NCBI GenBank assembly: GCA_965235075.1 | Contig: OZ249404.1 | Coordinates: 558,001 to 622,000, forward strand | Direction: 5' to 3' | Source of the DNA: Fontibacterium medardense | GTDB taxonomy: Bacteria > Pseudomonadota > Alphaproteobacteria > Pelagibacterales > Pelagibacteraceae | Length of the DNA stretch: 64,000 bases | Shown: positions 36,269 through 45,662 of the stretch, one piece after another | Position numbering within the stretch: the stretch's first letter is position 1 | Layout: every line of letters begins with the position of its first letter | The notes under the pieces: generated by a model | Databases searched by the model: none | Seen by the model: the letters and a program-made list of their open reading frames with translations, nothing else | What the model was told of the DNA's origin: nothing | Program-made: the position numbers and the translations under genes

Positions 36269-38943
36269 ATAATTTTTTTTAAAATTTCTTCAAAAGAACT
36301 CTCGATTTTCGAACTATCTGAACCGCCGCTAGCTTGGGCAAAATCTTTTCTTCCCCCTCCGCCTTTTCCACCTAAAATTACTCCAATTTCTTTAGCTAAT
36401 TTTGAGGCGTCATATTCGTTAATTAAATCATTTGTCAATCCAACTGCCACTGTAACTTTTTCCTCATTTACTGAGTATAAAATAATAATTTTTTTATTTA
36501 ATTGTTTTTTTTGCTCTTCAATAAAATTTTGAATTCTTTTTACCGGATAATCTAATAATTTTTGAAATCTGATACTAATTTTGTTGTGATTAATATCTTT
36601 TACTATATTTTTACTTTTATCTAATAGTATATTTTTAACTTCTAAATCTTCTAGAATTTTTTTTAAGACAACTGTTCTCAATGTAAAGTCCTGTTCTTTA
36701 ACTTCGTTAATATCTCCTCCTAAGTCTTTTATTTTTTTTTCTAATTCATTAATTAGGGATATTTTACTTTGATTAATTTCATCTTGTTCATTTGCTTTAT
36801 TTTTTAAATATTCTGTTAACTGAATATCTCTTAAAGCCTCAACTCTTCTTACTCCTGCTGCAACAGGGGACTGACTAACAACTGAAAATTTTCCTATTTC
36901 ATATGTATTTTTAACATGTGTACCGCCACATAATTCTATGGAAAAAGCTTTATTTCCATCTTTGCCCATTGTTAAAACTCTTACTTCTTCTCCATACTTT
37001 TCACCAAACAATGCTAAAGCTCCTTCAGCTACGGCAGCTTTTGGAGTCATAAGTCTTGTTTGAACGTCTGATTTTTGTTCAATGATTTTATTAACGCAAT
37101 CGTTAATCTTGATCATTTCTTCATCGGTAATAGGTTTGTTGTGACTAAAATCAAATCTTAATCTGTCTGGACCGACATAAGAACCTTTTTGAGAAACATG
37201 TTTTCCAAGAGTTCTTCTTAACGATTCATGAAGTAAATGTGTTGCGGAGTGATAGGCCCTGATATTCTGTCTTTTAATTGAATCTATCTTAAGATCAGCC
37301 TGATCGCCTTTTTTGATTTCCCCTGAAATAAGTTTCCCATAATGAATGTAAAAATCACCGAACATTTTTTTGGTATCTGTCACTTCGAATTTAAAATTAT
37401 TATTAGAAATAGAGCCTTTATCACCTACTTGCCCTCCAGATTCACCATAAAATGTAGTTTGATTTAAAATAAGAGCCAACTCTGAATTTTTATTTGAGCT
37501 CTCAATTTCCTTATCAAGACTAACAATTGATAAAATAACTCCTTGCGAAGACTCTGAATTATAACCTAAGAATTCTGTAGGACCGTACTTTTCTTTAAGT
37601 TCAAACCATATTTTTGAAGTCTGATCAGAACCGGAACCTTTCCATGATGCTCTTGCAATTTTTTTACTTTCTAACATTAGAATATTAAACTGATTTTCAT
37701 CTACTGATATCTTTTTGTCTTTTAAAAAATCCTGAGTAAGATCTAAAGGAAATCCATATGTATCATATAATTTAAAAGCTAATTCTCCTGAAAGAATATT
37801 ATTTTTTACATTGCTAATTTCTGTATTTAATATTTTCATTCCATTTTTAAGCATTAAAGAAAATCTTTCTTCTTCTAATTTTAAATTTTCAGAAATTAAA
37901 GAATCTGCTCTTTTAAGTTCTGGATATTCAGGACTCATTTCTGAGACAAGAGTTGGTAGAACTTTATAAAGAACTGGTAGATCTGATCCCAAAGTATAGG
38001 CGTGTCGCATAGCTCTTCGCATTATTCTTCTTAGTACATATCCTCTTCCTTCATTAGAAGGGAGAACTCCATCTGCAATTAAAAATGCTGTTGCTCTTAA
38101 GTGATCAGCAATAACTCTAAAGCTTGGTAAATTTTTTTCTGAAACTTTTATATCAATAAAGTTTTCTGCAGACTTTATTATATTTTTAAATAAATCTATT
38201 TGATAGTTATCATGAGTGCCTTGCAGTACTGCAGCTATTCTCTCTAACCCCATACCTGTATCTACGGAAGGTTTAGGTAAACTAACTCTTTTATCTTTTG
38301 AAATTTGTTCAAATTGCATAAATACAAGATTCCAAATTTCTACAAATCTATTTCCATCTTGGTCAGCAGATCCCGGCGGACCACCATTAAGATGATCTCC
38401 ATGATCGTAAAAAATTTCAGAGCAAGGACCGCAAGGACCTGTATCTCCCATTGACCAAAAATTATCGTTAGTTTTAATTCTTATAATTCGACTATCATGA
38501 AAACCTGCAATTTTTTTCCATAAATTAAATGCCTCATCATCTTCGTGAAAAACTGTTACTGTTAGCTTTTCCTTTGATATTCCATAGTCTTTAGTTATTA
38601 ATTCCCACGCAAATTTAATTGCGGATTCTTTAAAATAATCACCAAATGAAAAATTTCCAAGCATCTCAAAAAAAGTATGATGTCGTGGTGTGTAACCTAC
38701 ATTTTCTAAATCATTATGTTTTCCTCCAGCTCTAACGCATTTTTGAGAAGTTGTTGCTCTTTTAAAAGGAAGTTTTTCTAAACCTGTAAAAACATTTTTA
38801 AATTGAACCATTCCTGAATTGGTAAACATTAATGTAGGATCGTTTTGAGGAACTAAAGGACTAGAATCTACGACTTGGTGAGAATTTTTTGAAAAAAAAT
38901 TCTTAAAAATACTTCTACATTCAGTAAGTGTTTTTGTACCCAT
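36265..38943 (-). CDS. alaS: Alanyl-tRNA synthetase
   Basis: Charges tRNA-Ala. At 892 residues it is full length: class II catalytic domain with FTNSGMVQFKNVF and RRIMRRAMRHAY regions, the editing domain with the zinc motif HSATHLLHESLRR and CGGTHV, and the C-terminal oligomerisation region ending in GGGRKDFAQASGG, here about 50 residues from the end. It is separated from the upstream recA by a stem-loop terminator, so it has its own promoter near 38944-38985. Confidence 0.98.
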   Translation of the reverse strand: MGTKTLTECRSIFKNFFSKNSHQVVDSSPLVPQNDPTLMFTNSGMVQFKNVFTGLEKLPFKRATTSQKCVRAGGKHNDLENVGYTPRHHTFFEMLGNFSFGDYFKESAIKFAWELITKDYGISKEKLTVTVFHEDDEAFNLWKKIAGFHDSRIIRIKTNDNFWSMGDTGPCGPCSEIFYDHGDHLNGGPPGSADQDGNRFVEIWNLVFMQFEQISKDKRVSLPKPSVDTGMGLERIAAVLQGTHDNYQIDLFKNIIKSAENFIDIKVSEKNLPSFRVIADHLRATAFLIADGVLPSNEGRGYVLRRIMRRAMRHAYTLGSDLPVLYKVLPTLVSEMSPEYPELKRADSLISENLKLEEERFSLMLKNGMKILNTEISNVKNNILSGELAFKLYDTYGFPLDLTQDFLKDKKISVDENQFNILMLESKKIARASWKGSGSDQTSKIWFELKEKYGPTEFLGYNSESSQGVILSIVSLDKEIESSNKNSELALILNQTTFYGESGGQVGDKGSISNNNFKFEVTDTKKMFGDFYIHYGKLISGEIKKGDQADLKIDSIKRQNIRAYHSATHLLHESLRRTLGKHVSQKGSYVGPDRLRFDFSHNKPITDEEMIKINDCVNKIIEQKSDVQTRLMTPKAAVAEGALALFGEKYGEEVRVLTMGKDGNKAFSIELCGGTHVKNTYEIGKFSVVSQSPVAAGVRRVEALRDIQLTEYLKNKANEQDEINQSKISLINELEKKIKDLGGDINEVKEQDFTLRTVVLKKILEDLEVKNILLDKSKNIVKDINHNKISIRFQKLLDYPVKRIQNFIEEQKKQLNKKIIILYSVNEEKVTVAVGLTNDLINEYDASKLAKEIGVILGGKGGGGRKDFAQASGGSDSSKIESSFEEILKKII

Positions 38944-38985
38944 CTACTTATAGATACAACTTTTTATATATATGTCTAGAATGCT

Positions 38986-39011
38986 AAAGGCGCTTTTTTA
39001 AAAGCGCCTTT
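38986..39011 (-). terminator. Palindromic terminator between recA and alaS
   Basis: An almost uninterrupted inverted repeat, AAAGGCGCTTTT then TT then AAAAGCGCCTTT, forms a GC-core stem whose own U tail is part of the palindrome. It lies 43 bp past the recA stop on the minus strand and 42 bp before alaS, so it should stop recA transcription. Being symmetric, it could in principle work in both directions, but only the minus-strand use has a gene feeding into it. Confidence 0.8.
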
Positions 39012-39053
39012 AATTAACGTATAAAGAATATTTAAATTTAAAATTTAATAAGC

Positions 39054-40154
39054 TTATTTATCTTCTTTATTATCTTCTTTTTCTTCAGGAATATTGTCTG
39101 AATGATCGCTTAATTTTTCTGATATCAGTTTGGCATTTGCTCTAACAGCCATTTCAATCTCAGCTGCAATCTTTGGATTTAACTTAAGGTATTGTTTAAC
39201 ATTATCTCTGCCTTGTCCTATTTTTTCACCTTTGTAGGAGTACCATGCACCAGCTTTTTCTATAATATTAGCCTTAGCTGCTAAATCAACAATTTCTCCC
39301 ATTTTACTAATGCCTTCTCCATACATTATATCAAACTCAATCACTTTAAATGGAGGCGCAACTTTATTTTTTACAACCTTAACTCGTGTTTGGTTACCAA
39401 TTATCTCTTCTTTATCTTTAATTGCTCCTATTCTTCTAATATCTAATCTTACAGATGAGTAAAATTTAAGAGCGTTTCCTCCAGCAGTTGTTTCTGGACT
39501 ACCAAACATAACTCCTATTTTCATTCTTATTTGGTTAATAAAAATTATCATAGTGTTTGTCTTAGAAACTGAACCTGTTAACTTTCTTAGGGCCTGACTC
39601 ATTAATCTGGCTTGTAAGCCCATATGATGATCCCCCATCTCTCCTTCTAGTTCTGCTCTTGGTGTTAAAGCAGCTACAGAGTCTACAACTAGAACAGAAA
39701 TAGATCCCGATCTAACCAAAGTATCTGCAATCTCTAGCGCTTGTTCGCCTGTATCTGGTTGAGAAATTAATAATTCAGTTGTGTTAACGCCTAATTTTTT
39801 TGCATAAACAGGGTCAAGAGCGTGCTCAGCATCAATGAACGCACAAATACCACCTTTTTTTTGTGCTTCAGCAATAACCTGTAATGATAAAGTAGTTTTT
39901 CCTGATGACTCTGGTCCATAAATTTCTACAATTCTACTTTTTGGAAGACCTCCAATTCCAAGAGCAAGGTCTAATCCTAGTGATCCTGTTGATATAGATT
40001 CTATATCAAGAACTCTAGACTGCCCCAGTCTCATTACAGAACCTTTTCCGTAATTTTGATCTATTTGACTTATCGCGGCGTCTAATGCTTTTTGTTTTTC
40101 TTTTTTATCTTCTGTCTTTTCAGTATTTACAACTTTGAGAGTATTTTTAGTCAT
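39054..40154 (-). CDS. recA: Recombinase RecA
   Basis: Forms filaments on single-stranded DNA for homologous recombination and, where LexA is present, co-protease activity. Walker A is GPESSGKTTL at about 80-89; the loop and core regions MGDHHMGLQARLMSQALRK (L1 nearby) and FINQIRMKIGVMFG with the L2 SPETTAGGNALKFYSS are intact. It has an N-terminal extension of about 20 Lys/Glu-rich residues and an acidic C-terminal tail (NIPEEKEDNKEDK). A LexA-box-like sequence lies 51 bp upstream. Confidence 0.98.
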   Translation of the reverse strand: MTKNTLKVVNTEKTEDKKEKQKALDAAISQIDQNYGKGSVMRLGQSRVLDIESISTGSLGLDLALGIGGLPKSRIVEIYGPESSGKTTLSLQVIAEAQKKGGICAFIDAEHALDPVYAKKLGVNTTELLISQPDTGEQALEIADTLVRSGSISVLVVDSVAALTPRAELEGEMGDHHMGLQARLMSQALRKLTGSVSKTNTMIIFINQIRMKIGVMFGSPETTAGGNALKFYSSVRLDIRRIGAIKDKEEIIGNQTRVKVVKNKVAPPFKVIEFDIMYGEGISKMGEIVDLAAKANIIEKAGAWYSYKGEKIGQGRDNVKQYLKLNPKIAAEIEMAVRANAKLISEKLSDHSDNIPEEKEDNKEDK

Positions 40155-40204
40155 TTTATTCCTTTTTAATTTATTTTATTGTCTAACGACTCAATAAAAC
40201 AAAT

Positions 40205-40219
40205 GTACACATTTTGTTC
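40205..40219 (-). promoter_or_regulatory. Imperfect LexA-box-like direct repeat upstream of recA
   Basis: Reading the plus strand, GTAC-N7-GTTC at 40205-40219 differs by one base from the alphaproteobacterial LexA operator GTTC-N7-GTTC. It is 51 bp upstream of the recA start in the 112-bp gap between recA and the TolC-family gene. Position and spacing suit an SOS operator, but the half-sites are short, so chance is a real alternative. No lexA is seen in this window. Confidence 0.35.
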
Positions 40220-40266
40220 TTTTTTTCAATTATATTAATAAGTTATTGAAATATATGTATATTTTG

Positions 40267-41613
40267 CTAAAAAATATGTCTTATCCAGCTTTTGTTTGGA
40301 TAGTCATTAGGATCATAAAGTTTTGTCTCTAGAGCTAAATTTTTTGCTGTGAGATTGCCTACTGAAGATAGAAGTTTAAATTGAGAAACAATCCTGTCCT
40401 TATCAGAAATTGCATTATTTACTCTCGATTCAAGTAACGTAGATCTTGATGTTATAACATCTAATGTTGATCTTGATCCAGCTTCATATTCTTGAATGAT
40501 GCCTTCATAAGCAATTTCTGATGCTTTCACTCTTAACTTTGTCAATTCAAAATTACTTATGGCAAGTTTAAAATTAGACCAAGCTGAATAAGAATCTCTA
40601 TCTACAATGTTTTTAGAAGTTTGCAGATCTAGTTCAGCGCTATCTAACAAAGATCTCTTTTGTATGATTAACGACGTTTGTTTTCCTCCTTGATAAAGCG
40701 GAATTGAAGCTTGAGCTTTTGCAACTGATTGTTTTGTTTTGTCTATGCTTGAACTATAGCCATCGTAATCGGTAATTTGTAATGACAAACTAAAAGTTGG
40801 AGAAAGTTCAGCAATAGCAATTTTATGTTCATCTTCAGCTTTTTTAAGAGAAAACTCAGAAATTTTTAAAATAGGATTTTCTTTTTGTGCAAATAATGAA
40901 GTTTCTTCTAAGGATTTAGGTAAAGTTAAATTTAAATTATTTATTTCTTCCAAATCTACAGGATCATATCCTATGACATTTTTAAAATTTTTTTTAGTAA
41001 TCAGTAGTTCGTTTTCTGCGTTTAATAAATTAGATTGTGCTTCTGCTAGTGAACTTTCTGACTGCGCTAAATCAGAAATTGTAATTATTCCACGCTCTAA
41101 TCTACTTTTGTCTAATTCAACTTGTTTTTCAGACAAATCTAAATTTTCTTTACTAAAAATAACTTTCTTTTGAGCTAGAAGCGTGCCCGTGTAAGCCTCT
41201 ACTGCTTCAAGGAGAACATCTTGTTCTACTTTTTTTAAAGTATATCTAGCTATTTCTACAGAATTTTTTTCTTTTTGATAATTATACATATCATCAAAAT
41301 TAAATATCTTTTGCTCAACAGTAATTGATTTGGCAGTTGTTTGAGCATTTGTAGAGGGAGAGGAAGAGCCAGTTGAAGTTGTTATTTTAGAACTATCTGA
41401 ATCGCTTTTATAAGCAGAGATAGTAACGGTTGGTTTAAACGCGCTAAAAGCTTGAACTAAATTTTCATCAACCGCTTTGGTTCTTTCTCTTTCAGCGTTA
41501 AGCTTTGGATTAGTTAAGTAGGCCGCTATTAAAGATTTATTAATATTCTCAACCGCATAAGCACTCGTGCTTATAAAAAGAAACAAAAAATAAAATTTTT
41601 TAAAAAAGCTCAT
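40267..41613 (-). CDS. tolC: TolC-family outer-membrane efflux protein
   Basis: Outer-membrane channel used by type I secretion systems and efflux pumps. A signal peptide (MSFFKKFYFLFLFISTSAYA) is followed by two repeats of long amphipathic helices with coiled-coil character, including the LLEAVEAYTGTLLAQKKV and DLAQSESSLAEAQSNLLNAE segments of the family, and the second half contains EYEAGSRSTLDVITSRSTLLE, an outer-membrane efflux repeat. Length is 448 residues. No inner-membrane transporter or adaptor lies beside it. It is upstream of recA on the same strand, but its neighbour on the other side, the P-loop kinase gene, abuts it without spacing. Confidence 0.9.
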   Translation of the reverse strand: MSFFKKFYFLFLFISTSAYAVENINKSLIAAYLTNPKLNAERERTKAVDENLVQAFSAFKPTVTISAYKSDSDSSKITTSTGSSSPSTNAQTTAKSITVEQKIFNFDDMYNYQKEKNSVEIARYTLKKVEQDVLLEAVEAYTGTLLAQKKVIFSKENLDLSEKQVELDKSRLERGIITISDLAQSESSLAEAQSNLLNAENELLITKKNFKNVIGYDPVDLEEINNLNLTLPKSLEETSLFAQKENPILKISEFSLKKAEDEHKIAIAELSPTFSLSLQITDYDGYSSSIDKTKQSVAKAQASIPLYQGGKQTSLIIQKRSLLDSAELDLQTSKNIVDRDSYSAWSNFKLAISNFELTKLRVKASEIAYEGIIQEYEAGSRSTLDVITSRSTLLESRVNNAISDKDRIVSQFKLLSSVGNLTAKNLALETKLYDPNDYPNKSWIRHIF

Positions 41614-42525
41614 CTAATTTAGTATAATTTTTTTAGGTTGATGATTTGAACTAATAGGCACGATTATATCAGCAAATTTAGGCATATCTATGAGCATCTT
41701 TTTAGTTATTCTCTCATAAAACATTATAAATCTTTTAATTTCACTCTCTGACATTATTTTATTTTTATTCTTAGATATATTTTTTCTAGAATAAGCCAAC
41801 TTTTTCTCTTGCAGAGCTCTCCAGGTTAGAACTTTATTGAAATTTGGTACTTTTAAATAAATCATTAAATCAATAAAAGAAAACAACTCTTTATAATCAT
41901 TCTTTAATTGCTCATTAACCTGTAATCTCCATTTACAATTTTTATCTTCCAAAGCTTCTAATTTATTAATAGGTTTTTTTAAGCTGCGATTGTTTTCTTC
42001 AGGTCTTGCTCCTACGCACCATCCTTCTAATATAAATATATCTATGTTTTTTTCTACATAATGCCATTTATTTTTTGGCAATCTATCGTTTATAGATTTA
42101 TCAAATTTTGGAATTAAAAAAGATTTATTAAATTTTTTATTTTTAAGTACTTTAAAAAATCTAGTTAAAAAATTAACGTCATGAGTTCCAGGAACTCCTC
42201 TAGTTAGAAATAATTTATTTATTCTGTTCGATATTTTTATTCTATCTTTCTTAGTTTTATAAATATCATCAATGGAAACTGTGACTGTTCTTAAATTATA
42301 TCTGTTCTCTAATATTAATTTTAAAAATTGAGCAAATGTTGTTTTTCCTGATCCTTGTCCTCCAGCTAAACCAATAATTAAAGGTTTTCTTAAAAAAGTT
42401 TTTTTTAAAAAAATTAATTCTGCAATTTTAATGTAAATATTTTTAAAATTTTTATTTAAATTTTCTTTTATAAAAAAAGAATTTTTTAATTTATTAAGTT
42501 TATTAATTAAACTTACTTTCATCAA
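41614..42525 (-). CDS. P-loop kinase, probable D-glycerate 3-kinase (GLYK-like)
   Basis: A 303-residue P-loop kinase with Walker A AGGQGSGKTT at about 54-63. The ILEGWCVGARPEEN segment and the KVLTWRALQEKKL motif resemble GLYK-type D-glycerate 3-kinases (plant and cyanobacterial) and related uridine/pantothenate kinase folds. If so it would phosphorylate glycerate to 3-phosphoglycerate, the last step of a glycolate/serine-derived salvage route, which would suit a marine organism using photorespiratory glycolate. Substrate is inferred from family resemblance. Its stop directly precedes the tolC start. Confidence 0.7.
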   Translation of the reverse strand: MMKVSLINKLNKLKNSFFIKENLNKNFKNIYIKIAELIFLKKTFLRKPLIIGLAGGQGSGKTTFAQFLKLILENRYNLRTVTVSIDDIYKTKKDRIKISNRINKLFLTRGVPGTHDVNFLTRFFKVLKNKKFNKSFLIPKFDKSINDRLPKNKWHYVEKNIDIFILEGWCVGARPEENNRSLKKPINKLEALEDKNCKWRLQVNEQLKNDYKELFSFIDLMIYLKVPNFNKVLTWRALQEKKLAYSRKNISKNKNKIMSESEIKRFIMFYERITKKMLIDMPKFADIIVPISSNHQPKKIILN

Positions 42526-42535
42526 AAAAAGAATT

Positions 42536-43135
42536 TTAATTTTTTTTTAAAGAATACTCTAGTAATTCTAGCCTGTCCTGACCCCAAAACATTTCGTTAT
42601 TATAAATATAAGTTGGAACTCCAAATATATTCATATTAATAGCCTCTTGAGTATTGGTTTCGTAAATTTTTTTAATTTTATCTGACATTGCTAATTTACT
42701 TAAATCTTCAAAATTAATTTTTAAATCGTTTGCTATTAATTTTAACGTTTCTAAATTAGAAATGTCATTTTCTTGTGCCCACAATTGCTCTAATACTTTA
42801 AAACCAAAATGCATTTTTACTCCCATATCAATGCTTGCTAAGCAAAATAATGCTGGTGTATGAGGATCTTTAGGTGGAAAAAATTTTGGTTTTTGATTAA
42901 TTTTTATATTGAGAAATTCTCCCCATCTTTTTAGTTCTAATAACCTGTAATTTTGTCTTGAAATATGTCTCTGCGGCACAGGCACACCCCCTGTAGCGAC
43001 AAAAACTTTTCCAACTAAATCGATTGGTTTCTCAATTATTTCTGCGGAATATTTCTTTGAAATTTCTATTAATCTATTATTTCCAAGATAAGCAAATGGA
43101 GAGGCAACACTGTAAAAATACAAAATTTTTTTCAT
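42536..43135 (-). CDS. DsbA-fold isomerase (2-hydroxychromene-2-carboxylate isomerase-like)
   Basis: A 199-residue thioredoxin-fold protein of the kappa-GST/HCCA isomerase group. The N-terminal YFYSVASPFAYLGN replaces the CxxC of DsbA with a serine-type site that binds glutathione in this family, and the C-terminal FGVPTYIYNNEMFWGQDRLE carries the cis-proline (VPT) and the typical WGQDR ending. The reaction named by the family is in naphthalene degradation; here a general glutathione-dependent isomerase or transferase is more likely. It is 10 bp before the kinase gene and divergent from a GST. Confidence 0.82.
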   Translation of the reverse strand: MKKILYFYSVASPFAYLGNNRLIEISKKYSAEIIEKPIDLVGKVFVATGGVPVPQRHISRQNYRLLELKRWGEFLNIKINQKPKFFPPKDPHTPALFCLASIDMGVKMHFGFKVLEQLWAQENDISNLETLKLIANDLKINFEDLSKLAMSDKIKKIYETNTQEAINMNIFGVPTYIYNNEMFWGQDRLELLEYSLKKN

Positions 43136-43176
43136 ATGTACTTATATAAACTATTTAAATAAAACAGATAGCTTAT

Positions 43177-43803
43177 ATGATTGAGTTATTCTATTACCCA
43201 ACACCTAATGGTAGAAAAATTTCTATTCTATTAGAAGAGTTAGAGTTAAAATACAAATTAACAAGAATTGACATTACAAAAAATGAACAATTCTCAGAAA
43301 GTTTTTTAAAGATTAGTCCATTAAACAAAATTCCAGTTATAATTGATAATCAGGAAACCGTTTTTGAATCTGGAGCTATATTAATTTTTCTAGCTAAAAA
43401 AAATAATTTTAAATTTTATCCTCAAAAATATGAGAAAAATATCAACGAATGGTTAATGGTTCAAGTAAGTTTCGTTGGACCTATGTTAGGTCAGCTTCAT
43501 CATTTTTATAAATTTAACAAAGGCAAAAGCGAGTATGCCGAAAATAGATTTTTAGATCTAGCAAAGAAAATTTATGAATATTTAGATATACAACTTAGTA
43601 AAAATAAATATTTAGCATGCAATGAATATACAATTGCTGATATCGCAACATTTCCATGGTTATGTCGTCATGAATGGCATGGGATTGGAATAAAAAAATA
43701 TAAAAATTTATCTAGATGGTACGAAGAAATTTCTAAAAGACCTACCGTTATAAAAGGTTATGATCCTGAAAATTTAGGAGAAAAAATTCCTTTAGTTTCT
43801 TAA
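43177..43803 (+). CDS. Glutathione S-transferase family protein
   Basis: A 208-residue GST with an N-terminal thioredoxin-like domain (FYYPTPNGRKISILLEELE; the SPLNKIPVI cis-proline loop; the FESGAILIFLAKK glutathione-gamma-glutamyl site) and an all-helical C-terminal domain (ADIATFPWLCRHEW). The pattern is closest to the YfcG/YghU-like bacterial GSTs, which often act as disulfide reductases. Start ATG 43177 lies 41 bp from the divergent isomerase gene, so the two glutathione-linked genes share one promoter region. Its stop overlaps dksA by 4 bp, convergently. Confidence 0.9.
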   Translation: MIELFYYPTPNGRKISILLEELELKYKLTRIDITKNEQFSESFLKISPLNKIPVIIDNQETVFESGAILIFLAKKNNFKFYPQKYEKNINEWLMVQVSFVGPMLGQLHHFYKFNKGKSEYAENRFLDLAKKIYEYLDIQLSKNKYLACNEYTIADIATFPWLCRHEWHGIGIKKYKNLSRWYEEISKRPTVIKGYDPENLGEKIPLVS

Positions 43804-44216
43804 CTATCAGCAAAAATTTTTTCTTCTCTCTCGTGTCGCTCTTGAGCTTCAACGGTCAAGGTAGCTATTGGTCTAGCTATTAATCTTTTTAAACCAATTT
43901 CTTCACCCGTTTCTTCACAGTAACCGTAAGTATCATCTTTAATTTTTTTAATAGCCTTATCTATCTTGGAGATAAGTTTTTTATTTCTATTTACTGTTCT
44001 CATTTCAATAGCTTTACCTGTTTGTGAAGTTGCCTGATCAACAACATCAGCAGATGTATCGTTATCATCTAATTCATTAAAAAGTATTTTATCATTTTGA
44101 AGAGCTAACTCTTTCTTCCATTCTTCCAAAACTCTTCTGAAATACTCTTTATGTTTTGCGCACATGTACTTTTCTTTAGCACTCGGCGTGTAATTTTTTG
44201 GTAACTTTGTAGCCAT
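43800..44216 (-). CDS. dksA: RNA polymerase-binding transcription factor DksA
   Basis: Binds in the RNA polymerase secondary channel and, with ppGpp, mediates the stringent response. The coiled-coil tip has the DxxDxA motif (Asp57, Asp60, Ala62). The zinc-finger region keeps only one cysteine, Cys100 in YGYCEETGEEIGLKRL; the other three ligand positions are Thr and non-cysteine residues. Single-cysteine DksA of this kind, with RPIATLTVEAQERHE at the end, is what I would expect in alphaproteobacteria, so I treat it as functional. Length is 138 residues. Confidence 0.93.
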   Translation of the reverse strand: MATKLPKNYTPSAKEKYMCAKHKEYFRRVLEEWKKELALQNDKILFNELDDNDTSADVVDQATSQTGKAIEMRTVNRNKKLISKIDKAIKKIKDDTYGYCEETGEEIGLKRLIARPIATLTVEAQERHEREEKIFADS

Positions 44217-44248
44217 TAGGATGGGGGAATATAAGAGGCTTTTTTATA

Positions 44249-45658
44249 GTGTCAAGTTGCATTGAATCAATTAAATCATCATTAATGATACAACCTGGTA
44301 AAGAAAAAAAAATTTTTTATCTAATATGTCTTTACCATTTAATTATTTGGACTATCGTACCCTATTTTTCTAATAAAAATTTACCCTTAGATGTAATTGA
44401 GGCATTGGCATGGGGACAAAATTTTGACTTTGGCTACAATAAGCATCCGCCTTTAAGCGCCTGGATTCCTGGTCTGCTTTTTAAAATTTTTGGAAACAAG
44501 GATTGGATTTATTATTTATTAAGCCAAGTATTTATAGTTATTTCTTTTATTTTTTTATGGAAACTGTCTTCATTTTTTTTAAAAAAAAATTATCAAATTC
44601 TTTTATCTGTTCTAACAATAGAAGGTATTGCTTTTTTTACATTTGAGACTCCTCAATTTAACGTAAATATCTGTCAAATACCGTTGTGGATAGGAACGGT
44701 ATATTTTTTTTTTAAATCTATAAGAAAAAATAAAATTACTGACTGGATTTTTTTAGGTGTCTTCTCGGCTCTTGGTTTTTTAACAAAATATATTTTTGCC
44801 TATTTATTAATATCTCTATTTTTTTATTTAGTTTTTATTTTTCTTATTAAGAAAAAAATTAATTTTAATTCTTTGTATGCATTATTAACTTTTTTCTTAA
44901 TAACACTTCCTCATTTTCAATGGTTAATCCAAAATAATTTTACTACCATTTATTACGCTTTTAAACGTGGAGGATTAAATGAATTTAATATTTATAATCA
45001 TTTACTAAATTCTTTAAAATTCTTAACAAGTCAAATTGCAATCTTATTGCCATTTCTTTTGCTAGGTTATTTTTTAATAAAAAAAATAAAAATAAAATTT
45101 CCTTTTAATAATCAAAAATTTATTTTTTTAATATTTTCTTTTATACTTCCATTCTTTTTAATCTTAATAACTTCAATAGTTAGCGGTTCCAGAATAAGAA
45201 CAATGTGGATGATTCCATTTTATTCTTTAATTGGAGTTTTTTTTATATTTTTATATCAAGACCAAATAAATTTAAAAAAAATAAAAAAATTTTATATTAT
45301 TTTAATAATATTTTTAGTCATATCACCAACGCTATATTCATTAAGATCAATATATAAGGATAGCAGAACAGGTTATGAAGGAAAAAAAATCGCGTTACAA
45401 ATTGAAAAAGAATGGAAAACTATTTCTAAAGAAAAAATTTCGCATGTTGGTTTCTCAGAATGGTATGCTGGAAATTTGTCTTATCAGTTAAGTAATAATC
45501 CCAAAGTTTTTTTGGAAGAAAATAATAATTTTTATAAAAAACCTGCAGTTATTATTGCAAAAGAGATTGGCCCAACTTTATGTAATCGAAAAAACATAAA
45601 TGTTAAAAATATTGTGTATAAAAAAATAGACAATCATGATGTATGTTTTATTTTTTAA
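44249..45658 (+). CDS. GT39/ArnT-like membrane glycosyltransferase
   Basis: A 469-residue integral membrane protein with about ten to twelve hydrophobic segments and the dolichyl-phosphate-mannose-protein mannosyltransferase (PMT_2) pattern: an early loop with GYNKHPPLSAWIPGLLFKIF, which resembles the DEhp/acidic-loop region, and a soluble C-terminal part after about residue 365. Such enzymes move a sugar from a polyprenyl-phosphate donor to lipid A or another periplasmic acceptor. A GTG at 44249 is the listed start; ATG at 44285 (residue 13) is a plausible alternative. The adjacent GT2 gene likely makes the polyprenyl-phosphate sugar. Confidence 0.78.
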   Translation: MSSCIESIKSSLMIQPGKEKKIFYLICLYHLIIWTIVPYFSNKNLPLDVIEALAWGQNFDFGYNKHPPLSAWIPGLLFKIFGNKDWIYYLLSQVFIVISFIFLWKLSSFFLKKNYQILLSVLTIEGIAFFTFETPQFNVNICQIPLWIGTVYFFFKSIRKNKITDWIFLGVFSALGFLTKYIFAYLLISLFFYLVFIFLIKKKINFNSLYALLTFFLITLPHFQWLIQNNFTTIYYAFKRGGLNEFNIYNHLLNSLKFLTSQIAILLPFLLLGYFLIKKIKIKFPFNNQKFIFLIFSFILPFFLILITSIVSGSRIRTMWMIPFYSLIGVFFIFLYQDQINLKKIKKFYIILIIFLVISPTLYSLRSIYKDSRTGYEGKKIALQIEKEWKTISKEKISHVGFSEWYAGNLSYQLSNNPKVFLEENNNFYKKPAVIIAKEIGPTLCNRKNINVKNIVYKKIDNHDVCFIF

Positions 45659-45662
45659 ATAA

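Noticed and set aside
43800..44216. Damaged DksA because of missing zinc cysteines
   Set aside because: Single-cysteine DksA is what I expect for alphaproteobacteria; the DxxDxA tip and overall length are intact.
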